Shown one piece after another: positions 57,643 to 64,000 of a stretch of 64,000 nucleotides of DNA. The number at the start of each line of letters is the position of its first letter. Within the stretch, counting starts at the first letter, position 1. The notes under the pieces were generated by a model. The model was not told the DNA's origin, did no database searches, and was given only the letters and a program-made list of their open reading frames with translations. The stretch covers positions 310,001 through 374,000 of the forward strand of contig NZ_JH993797.1 of the NCBI RefSeq assembly GCF_000316115.1, in the 5' to 3' direction. A program made the translations under genes and the position numbers. The stretch is from Leptolyngbya sp. PCC 7375. GTDB lineage: Bacteria; Cyanobacteriota; Cyanobacteriia; Phormidesmidales; Phormidesmidaceae.

Positions 57643-58678
57643 GGCTCAATAGCTGTTTTAGGGAGGTTGCTAAATTCAAGATGAGCAGAGTAGTGTCATG
57701 GAATAAAGCCCCCGGTCAGCCTACCTATGCTAACGCTTTCCAAGTTAATCGATGAGGACAAATGCTACGAGACTATTCGCACGATGCGTTGGCCCGATGG
57801 TGTTTGCTGCACTGATTGTGGAGCGAAAAACATTACCAAACGAGGGAAGCATGCAACCTATTCAGCGCGGCAACGCTATATCTGTGGCGAGTGTGGTCGC
57901 CACTTTGATGACTTAACCGACACCATCTTTGCGGGTCGTCATCAACCGTTAAAAACCTGGATAGCATGCTTATATTTGATGGGTCTCAATGTCTCCAATC
58001 AACAAATTGCCGACGAGTTGAGTCTGCACAAAGATGACGTGCATCAGATGACGAGTGAGTTACGCCAAGCGGTGGCCGACAAGCGCCCAGAAGTCCAGTT
58101 ATCAGGGACGGTGGAGTTTGATGAAGTCTATGTGACAGCCGGTCATAAGGGGCAACCAGAGCAGGTTAAAAAAAAGGGCGCAAGGGACGCAGACGTAAAC
58201 TCAAAGGGCTTCGGGGGCGCGGTACGCTCGAAACGGAAAAACCGCCGATCTTCGGGATGATTCAGCGAGGTGGAGAAGTGGTGATTAAAATGCTGGCAAA
58301 TGTTCAACAACAAACCATCAAGCCCATCATTCAGTCCATGGTGAAACCGGGCACCCTCATCTATACCGACGAGTATGACATCTATGCTCGTTTAGAAACT
58401 TGGGGCTATGCTCACAAGAGTGTTTGCCACAGTGCCGGAGAATATGCCCGAGATGACGATGGAGATGGCTTCTGTGAAGTCCATGTCAATACGATGGAAG
58501 GTTTCTGGTCATTGCTGCGGTCATGGTTGAGACCTCATCGAGGGATCTCACAAGAAAAATTACCGATCTATTTGGGGTTCTTTGAATTTGTGCATAATGC
58601 TAGAAAAAGAGGGAAAGCCTTGCTGGGTAGTCTATTGAGCACCTTGCTTGTCTAACTCCCTGAAACGCCGATTGAGCC
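57643..58678 (+). mobile_element. IS1595-family element, 1036 bp
   Basis: The ends are GGCTCAATAG at 57643 and its near-complement ending ATTGAGCC at 58678. The 8-bp duplication ATAACAAT occurs at 57635-57642 and 58679-58686, which is the duplication length usual for IS1595. It carries a transposase in two overlapping frames. Confidence 0.87.
57727..58655 (+). CDS. IS1595 (ISXO2-like) transposase in two frames
   Basis: The first frame (57727-58260) has a zinc-ribbon (CCTDCGAKN, CGECG) and the start of the DDE core (EFDEVYVTAGHKG). The second frame (to 58655) has LIYTDEYDIY and VNTMEGFWSLLR, the rest of the core. At 58168-58176 the codons read AAA AAA AAG; a -1 step on A AAA AAG gives KKGRKGRRRKLKGL and joins the frames. 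It may be a programmed shift or a decay mutation. Read as a fusion, the length is normal. Confidence 0.82.
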
Positions 58679-58801
58679 ATAACAATAACTACAGTCTAAG
58701 TTGCAAAAAGTAGTTGGTTGAATGACTACTAGCTTAATGGGACCAAACTGCTGCCTGCCTTTTGCAGGATTTTGAGGATTTTGAGGGAAACAAGAATGCA
58801 T
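58679..58801 (-). pseudogene. Radical SAM maturase, N-terminal fragment with cluster motif
   Basis: From the ATG at 58801 it encodes 41 residues: a Pro/Asn/Gln-rich start, FGPIKLVVIQPTTF and the cluster motif CNLDCSYC (CxxxCxxC). This is the start of a GrrM-type maturase. Joined to the middle piece it continues SYCYLPNR. The IS1595 insertion falls directly behind the iron-sulphur motif. The ATG lies 87 bp after precursor 1's stop. Confidence 0.82.
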
Positions 58802-58871
58802 GGTGAACAAAACCTGATTGATATCAAAAGTTGGGAGCCTAAATATTGCAGCGCCAATGGCTCCTTAGTTA

Positions 58872-59238
<367 letters not shown>

Positions 59239-59256
59239 CTTTTTTCGGGTAACAAC

Positions 59257-60111
59257 TTAAGCCGGGAAAAGCTCTACGTGTAAGGGGTTTGTCTGATGTG
59301 CTTTAGATGACCGTCTAGGCATGGGTAGCTCATTAATAGTACTGAGGATCCATTCAAATAGGTCTGGAAATGGGTGTCCAAAGAGTCTTTGAGCAGCGGT
59401 CGTGCCATCGGGACGTTTAAGGTCAAAATTGTGAATAATGGTGAGCACCTTCAAGGACTGTGCCGAAAAGCCACGATTGGCCTGATGACGTTGAGATAGA
59501 TAGCCATTACGCCCCTCGACCGCCGAGGAGGTGCGTTGATACTTGGCACACATCCACTGGCACCAATGGACCCTGTATTGCCGTTGAGTGTCGTCTAGCT
59601 TTAGGGTCATGGCATCTGCCATGAGCTGATCATAGGCATCACTGGTGGCCTGTTGATAGCGTGCTTTGAGATGAGGTTTGCGGGTTTTATCAGTCTGTTG
59701 AGTCCAATACACCCAGGGCAACAAGGCAGTGAGAACCCAATTTTGAGTGCCAATCTCCTGAGTTTCAGTGGCTAAGGCCTGCATCACCCACTGCCACCAG
59801 GCATGAATCCCGTTGGCGAACTGAGGAATCTGAGCTTCAAAGGTGTCAATCGCGTGTTGCGCCTTATCCCCTCCATAGAGCTTTGCTAGGTGAGTCAGGG
59901 TCGTCAACGGAGCCGCTAACTGGGTTGTTAAGTCGTCAAACAGTTGCCATTGAGCGGTATCCAGGGTGAAAGGATGAACCGATTGGCTAATATCGGCCAA
60001 GGCGCGATGATAGGTAAACTGATCTTGTTCAAGCTGTTGATATTGCTGCGTCAGCGTCTCTAGCTGGACACACAAAGTTTGTTGTTTGACCTTGGGTTTG
60101 GTTTGGTTCAC
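59257..60111 (-). CDS. DUF6399-type transposase, C-terminal half
   Basis: The 284-residue frame starts at a GTG overlapping the stop of the upstream ORF (GTGA). It contains SSAVEGRNGYLSQRHQANRG and FDLKRPDGTTAAQRLFG, the typical DUF6399 end with the catalytic Glu region. In frame with the upstream ORF it would read NNLDTLQQQVNQTK, so a -1 change near 60130 separated them. Confidence 0.75.
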   Translation of the reverse strand: MNQTKPKVKQQTLCVQLETLTQQYQQLEQDQFTYHRALADISQSVHPFTLDTAQWQLFDDLTTQLAAPLTTLTHLAKLYGGDKAQHAIDTFEAQIPQFANGIHAWWQWVMQALATETQEIGTQNWVLTALLPWVYWTQQTDKTRKPHLKARYQQATSDAYDQLMADAMTLKLDDTQRQYRVHWCQWMCAKYQRTSSAVEGRNGYLSQRHQANRGFSAQSLKVLTIIHNFDLKRPDGTTAAQRLFGHPFPDLFEWILSTINELPMPRRSSKAHQTNPLHVELFPA

Positions 60112-60944
60112 TTGCTGTTGGAGGGTGTCGAGTTGTTTTCAACCTGAGCCAGTTGACGTCCCAATGCACTCCCGATAGGACGAGCTAAGGCTCGCATTCC
60201 ATGGAACAAATCGGCCACACTGACGGTGCCCAGACCAGCGATGGCAAGTTTCACTAACGCACGAGCCCCATCACTGACCATAAAGTGGCATTCCCAGTCG
60301 GACGGATGCCACCACTGCTCTAGCTGGTGACACCAGGTTTCATACTGACGATTCTCACATTCAACTTCTGTAAAGATAAACCCACTCGCCAATTCCACCA
60401 GCACCAGGATCGGCAGTCCAAAAAAGGTTTCATCTCCCCCGAGGCAGATGCCGAGTTTGTTGAGAGGTTGACATTGCTCAGATTGAGAGACTTCGTAGGT
60501 GACAATGACGTCTTCAACACGGTGTTTCAATTGACGCAGGGCATTGGCTGAAACACCCACATGGGTCTCTAAATGAACCGACTTAAAAAACTCGCATAGG
60601 CTCTCGGCTCCGATACCGTGCTTTATGCCAAAGTGGTAGAGCACACCTAGCACCAGACGTTTTAGCCAAGCTGACCCACTCGCGGTTTCCCACAGGTCCG
60701 ATTCTGCATACTGGTTGCGACGCTCTATCCCCTGCTGATGACGGTGCACACTGCTTTTACTGATGCCAAGCGCCGACGCTATCGACTCGATGCCCAGATG
60801 TGTTTCCGTTTTGATATAACCAGCCACTTTTTGGCTGCGCTCTCGTATAGTAAGACTCATCGTTCCCGATTTTGTTTTGCATCGGACACGATACACGGCT
60901 CTGAGCATTGCTGCAGAGCTATTTTTTGGGCCATCGCAATTCAA
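60108..60944 (-). CDS. DUF6399-type transposase, N-terminal half
   Basis: The 278-residue frame has an HTH (IESIASALGISKSSVHRHQQ) and a core with CLGGDETFFGLP and MVSDGARALVKLA, supplying two catalytic Asp. The frame ends ENNSTPSNSK before the second half begins. No slippery heptamer is present, so mutation or coupled re-initiation is more likely than frameshifting. Confidence 0.75.
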   Translation of the reverse strand: MNCDGPKNSSAAMLRAVYRVRCKTKSGTMSLTIRERSQKVAGYIKTETHLGIESIASALGISKSSVHRHQQGIERRNQYAESDLWETASGSAWLKRLVLGVLYHFGIKHGIGAESLCEFFKSVHLETHVGVSANALRQLKHRVEDVIVTYEVSQSEQCQPLNKLGICLGGDETFFGLPILVLVELASGFIFTEVECENRQYETWCHQLEQWWHPSDWECHFMVSDGARALVKLAIAGLGTVSVADLFHGMRALARPIGSALGRQLAQVENNSTPSNSK

Positions 60945-61080
60945 TGTGCTTATTTATACGCTCTCTAAGACCTGCTCGTTTCCCGGCTTAAAGAGTTACC
61001 CCTTTTTTCCTTATTTTTAGATGATTATTTGACTATTTTGAGAGACTTCATTCGTATTATTTGTGGTTTAACGAGTTGTC

Positions 61081-61446
61081 TCAGCTATCGCCAGTAATGT
61101 TATCCCAGTTGTCCCAGTTGTCCCAGTTGTCATCAACAATGTCATTCCAGTTACTCCAGTTACTCCAGTTGTCCCAGTTATACCAATCTGACTCATTTCC
61201 CTGCTTGATAATTAAATCTGTATTACTTGACTCGTTGGACTCTGACTTGACAGTGAATTCAGAAGCATCTGAGATCGCCTGTTTTGTCAAGACATTTCTA
61301 ACTCTTTGAAGCCGCATTTCTACGTTTACAGAAATGGTTGAAGATTCTGCAAATGCAGCCGTTGACAGCATAGATAATGCTCCCAAAATCAGCCCAGAAA
61401 TAGCTAATGCACTTAAGAGTTTAAGTCTAGGATTTATTAGATCCAT
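61081..61446 (-). CDS. RiPP precursor 2 with W-x-N triplets
   Basis: The 121-residue precursor is paralogous to precursor 1: hydrophobic N-terminus (about 8-33, ending TAAFA), leader helix NVEMRLQRVRNVLTKQ, linker, then a core with four W-x-N triplets, one W-N-D, a short acidic spacer and three more W-D-N. The run is interrupted, unlike precursor 1. An IS630 begins 40 bp upstream of the start. Confidence 0.78.
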   Translation of the reverse strand: MDLINPRLKLLSALAISGLILGALSMLSTAAFAESSTISVNVEMRLQRVRNVLTKQAISDASEFTVKSESNESSNTDLIIKQGNESDWYNWDNWSNWSNWNDIVDDNWDNWDNWDNITGDS

Positions 61447-61488
61447 GGATATTTATAGACCTATTCAATGGCTTTTGTTGGACGCTTA

Positions 61489-62516
61489 TAGCGTTTCCTA
61501 GTCTAGTGAGGTGCAATAACAGCAATGTGTAAACCAGCCTAAAAGATCTTCTAATGACACACTTTCAAAGGCGTCATCAAGAGCTTGCTCTAAGTCAGGA
61601 TAGGTTCTTGCCCCGATACGCCCGTAACCGTGCCTTGATCTTAGACCAACAGTTTTCAATCGGTGAAAAGTCAGGAGAGTAAGGCGGCAGATAAATTAGT
61701 CGAGCTCCAGCCGCTTGAATCATGGCCTCAACATCTTTTCCGAGATGGATCTTACAGTTGTCTAGGATGACACAAGCGCCTTGCCATAACTTGGGCACCA
61801 GCTTTTGGGAGATGAAGGCCTCGAAGGTAATACCATCGACTGCCCCCAGAATCGGTAGTTGAGTAATCACACGATTCAGGCTAATGGCTCCGATTAACGA
61901 CACATTTTTCCCTCGCTTACTCGGACGTTGGCCATGGGCTCGTTGGCCTTTCGGGGCTCTGGCAAACAAACGAGTCATCGCCAGGTTGATCCCGGCTTCA
62001 TCGATAAAAATCAGGTCTTTGGCTAGAATCCCCTGTACTAATTGCCAGTATTCAAAGCGTTTACGCTGGACACGGTCGCTTTCCTTTTCACTGGGATGTA
62101 GTGTTTTTTTAAGGGTCAAATTCAGCCGTTTTACCATGCGGTCTACAGTGGACCGGCCAATGAGCACTCCAGTGGCTTCATGGAGTTGCTCACGTAATTC
62201 TGCTAGGGTCGCATCATTATGATCCTGAACCAATTGTTCAAGGATTGCTAATTGCTCTGGATTAAGTTTTGGCGGCGTTTGCTGAGTACGGACTTTGGGG
62301 GCAACACTGCCCGTGTCTCGATATTGCTTGAGCAATTTACCCACAAAGCTGGGAGCCACTCTGAAGTGTTCTGCCAGTTTACGTTGAGAAATCCCACCAG
62401 CAAGATAGGAGTCCACAATTTTCTGACGCAAGTCAATTGAATACGGCTTCATAACGTCACATAATCAAACTGTTGAGCAATACTAAAGTTCTACCTTATC
62501 TGCATGGGAAACGCTA
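61489..62516 (-). mobile_element. IS630-family element, 1028 bp
   Basis: The ends are TAGCGTTTCC at 61489 and the complement ending GGAAACGCTA at 62516. TA dinucleotides flank it at 61487-61488 and 62517-62518, as expected for IS630. It carries one transposase with a late frameshift. Confidence 0.83.
61595..62452 (-). CDS. IS630-family transposase, C-terminus frameshifted
   Basis: The 285-residue frame has an HTH (YLAGGISQRKLAEHFRVAPS) and DDE motifs in FIDEAGINL, VILDNCKIH and YSPDFSPIENCWSKIK. It stops early after RAYRGKNLS. One base on, the next frame carries ARTYPDLEQALDDAFESV and ends in a Cys-rich tail (CCYCTS) usual for the family, so a GGGG run near 61610 gained one base. About 44 residues are lost. 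Confidence 0.85.
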   Translation of the reverse strand: MKPYSIDLRQKIVDSYLAGGISQRKLAEHFRVAPSFVGKLLKQYRDTGSVAPKVRTQQTPPKLNPEQLAILEQLVQDHNDATLAELREQLHEATGVLIGRSTVDRMVKRLNLTLKKTLHPSEKESDRVQRKRFEYWQLVQGILAKDLIFIDEAGINLAMTRLFARAPKGQRAHGQRPSKRGKNVSLIGAISLNRVITQLPILGAVDGITFEAFISQKLVPKLWQGACVILDNCKIHLGKDVEAMIQAAGARLIYLPPYSPDFSPIENCWSKIKARLRAYRGKNLS

Positions 62517-62675
62517 TATCTAATTTCAAGTATTTACAATAAAGGTAATTTTGACTTGGCAAATATTTTTTTATTTTTTCTTGATTTTTAAAAGATCTGA
62601 GATGAGAAATTCCATGATTAGTGCCAAGACTCGATAGGTAGGGAGTCTGTATCTGGTTTTTCAAAAGAATAATTT

Positions 62676-62939
62676 TTGTCGAACTTTTTCAAGATTTGTG
62701 CTATAGCAATTCAGCTAATTTTTACTTTGAAGAATCCTATAAGCCAAGGGGCGAATATCACTGCTGTAGTGATATTCGCCAAGCTAAATAGTGTCGTAAA
62801 AGAATGCATGGATAAAATTGCTTCAGTTCAAAGGGGGCATTACCACTTAGATCTAGAAGGCTGGAACTTATTCAATTTTGTAGAGTTATGTAAAGAGGAT
62901 CTGGAGTTAAGCAACTATAGGGCAATGGCACTGACTTAA
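62676..62939 (+). CDS. Doubtful ORF truncated by the IS4 end
   Basis: The 87-residue ORF has a hydrophobic N-terminus and an acidic C-terminal half (HLDLEGWNLFNFVELCKEDL). The last residues RAMALT are encoded by GGGCAATGGCACTGACTTAA, which looks like an IS terminal sequence, so the gene was probably longer. No family is recognised. The rest of 62519-63022 is AT-rich and without clear content. Confidence 0.3.
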   Translation: MSNFFKICAIAIQLIFTLKNPISQGANITAVVIFAKLNSVVKECMDKIASVQRGHYHLDLEGWNLFNFVELCKEDLELSNYRAMALT

Positions 62940-64000
62940 AAGTGCACAAAGTAGAAAAAGGCTGCAAGGCTTGATAAATATATATCAAGGCCCTGCAAGC
63001 CAACAATAAATCACTTTCTACTATGCCGAAGTCAGCCGAAATTCTCAAGCACCAGTTATTCAAAAGTATCGGTTCGCCGTGGCAAGATATCCTACCGGAA
63101 GCAAGACTCGATGAGCTTCTGGCTGAAGAAGGGATCACCTACCGAAATCGTTTGTATACCCCCATCGTGACGGTATGGGGCATGCTATATCAAGCGTTAT
63201 CAGCCGATAAAAGCCTCCGCAACACCGTCAAGTGCTTCACCACCTGGTTAACCGCCGCAGGCGTTACCCCTCCGTCATCGGATACCGGAGCTTACAGCAA
63301 AGCTCGCGACCGGTTGCCGGAATCACTCCTCCAACGTCTTATCCCCGAAACAACCGAGCAGTTGGAACAGACGGTGCCCAAGGCGCATTACTGGTGTGGT
63401 CGTCGGGTGAGAGTCTTTGATGGAACGACGGTATTGATGGCCGATAGTGAGGCCAATCAAGCGGTCTATCCTCAACATGGTAATCAAGCGGTCGGATGTG
63501 GCCTTCCACTGGCTCGGGTGGTGGTGTTTTTCTGTTTACTAACCGGGGCAGTGGTGTCAGGGTGTATTGCACCGAAGACAACCAGTGAAATCGTCATGAG
63601 CCGTTTGTTGTATCAGGACTTAGCGCCCGATGATGTGGCCATGGGAGACCAAGCCTTTGGCAGCTATGTTGACTTAGCCCTGATTCAGCAGCAAGAGGCC
63701 GATGGGGTCTTGCGTAAACATCATGCTCGGCACACTGATTTTCGTAAAGGTCTCAGGCATGGTCCTGGCGACCACCAAGTCGTCTGGCACAAACCCAAGC
63801 GACGACCGGGTCATATGAATACAGATGAGTTTGCAGCCATTTCCCAGACATTGACGGTTAGAGAAGTGCGTCTGAAGCTATCTCGTAACGGGTTTCGAGA
63901 CCAGTTCATCATCATTGTTACCACCCTATTGGATGCCAAACAGTATCCTGCTAGTCAATTAACCCGTCTTTATGGATGGCGGTGGCATGCGGCAGAAGTC
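62918..64000 (+). mobile_element. IS4-family element, left part
   Basis: The likely left end is the GGGCAATGGCACTGACTTAA segment at about 62919-62938, followed by a palindrome (CTTGATA/TATCAAG). The element runs off the window, so its right end and target duplication cannot be checked. Confidence 0.55.
63023..64000 (+). CDS. IS4-family transposase, partial
   Basis: The frame runs 326 codons from ATG 63023 to the window edge without a stop. It contains RVFDGTTVLMADSEANQ (first Asp), VAMGDQAFGSYVDL (second Asp) and, at the edge, LYGWRWHAAEV, the Y-x-x-R-W region with the Glu. It reads intact so far. No stop codon is present in the window. Confidence 0.87.
   Translation, partial: MPKSAEILKHQLFKSIGSPWQDILPEARLDELLAEEGITYRNRLYTPIVTVWGMLYQALSADKSLRNTVKCFTTWLTAAGVTPPSSDTGAYSKARDRLPESLLQRLIPETTEQLEQTVPKAHYWCGRRVRVFDGTTVLMADSEANQAVYPQHGNQAVGCGLPLARVVVFFCLLTGAVVSGCIAPKTTSEIVMSRLLYQDLAPDDVAMGDQAFGSYVDLALIQQQEADGVLRKHHARHTDFRKGLRHGPGDHQVVWHKPKRRPGHMNTDEFAAISQTLTVREVRLKLSRNGFRDQFIIIVTTLLDAKQYPASQLTRLYGWRWHAAEV

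Larger units (their letters stand above)
59247..61001 (-). mobile_element. DUF6399-type insertion sequence, 1755 bp
   Basis: The ends are GGGTAAC at 59247, followed at 59254-59266 by CTTAAGCCGGGAA, and the complement ending GTTACCC at 61001. An 8-bp duplication CTTTTTTC sits at 59239-59246 and 61002-61009. It holds two consecutive ORFs that read like halves of one transposase. Confidence 0.85.

Noticed and set aside
57643..57679. TTG-started 5' end of the middle maturase fragment as a real N-terminus
   Set aside because: Those codons come from the IS1595 end; the true cluster motif lies at 58679-58801 beyond the IS.
60108..60140. Programmed frameshift in the DUF6399 transposase
   Set aside because: No slippery heptamer is present at the frame change; mutation or GTGA-coupled initiation is simpler.

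Overview
The window looks cyanobacterial. HIP1 octamers (GCGATCGC) are scattered through the structural genes, for example near 5700, 9641, 14267, 21499 and 38344. It also carries a site-2 protease of the chloroplast/cyanobacterial EGY type, a pentapeptide-repeat membrane protein, ISKra4/IS1595/IS630/IS21 elements of cyanobacterial type and a GrrM-like RiPP locus. A large-genome filamentous lineage (Leptolyngbya/Leptothoe-like) is my guess only.

Layout. (1) 1-7813: housekeeping and accessory genes: the end of a secreted ricin-like repeat protein, a metallophosphoesterase with a partner gene, a TonB-like protein, an M50 protease and a pentapeptide-repeat protein. (2) 8020-14321 (+): a polysaccharide cluster with an O-antigen ligase-like membrane protein, one GT2 and two GT4 glycosyltransferases, and a lipoprotein zincin. 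(3) 14421-46476 (-): a complete-looking contractile injection system (CIS, Afp/PVC/tCIS-like) read from sheath to tail terminator. It has sheath, tube, a tail-assembly chaperone with a probable -1 frameshift, a repeat-rich DNA_circ_N-like protein, a tape measure, hub, spike, gp25, baseplate J, tail protein I, an S74 fibre and a terminator. Two cargo cassettes sit inside it. One carries a fusion of a peptidyl-arginine deiminase (PAD) with a ubiquitin-specific protease (USP), escorted by a DUF4123 adaptor. The other carries an actin-fragmin-kinase-like protein. Both cargo genes are AT-rich relative to the structural genes, and all three predicted activities act on eukaryotic-type targets. No Afp15-type ATPase is visible.

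(4) 47073-52035 (-): a TPR-CHAT (caspase-like) gene whose signal peptide was cut off by an ISKra4 insertion. Removing the IS and one 9-bp target duplication restores the frame exactly. (5) 52195-61446 (-): a RiPP locus with two precursors carrying C-terminal runs of W-x-N triplets, a radical SAM/SPASM maturase of the GrrM/OscB cyclophane-forming type and two oxygenase-like genes. An IS1595 and an IS21 element have split the maturase gene. A DUF6399-type IS sits in the ribosome-binding site of one precursor, and an IS630 lies just upstream of the other. All IS boundaries were read from terminal repeats plus target duplications, and joining the flanks restores a 395-codon maturase. (6) 61489-64000: IS630, a short truncated ORF and an IS4-family transposase running off the window.

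How it works together (inference): the CIS would fire a PAD-USP and a kinase into a eukaryotic or eukaryote-like target. The RiPP locus once made a multi-cyclophane W-x-N peptide but now appears silenced by insertions.
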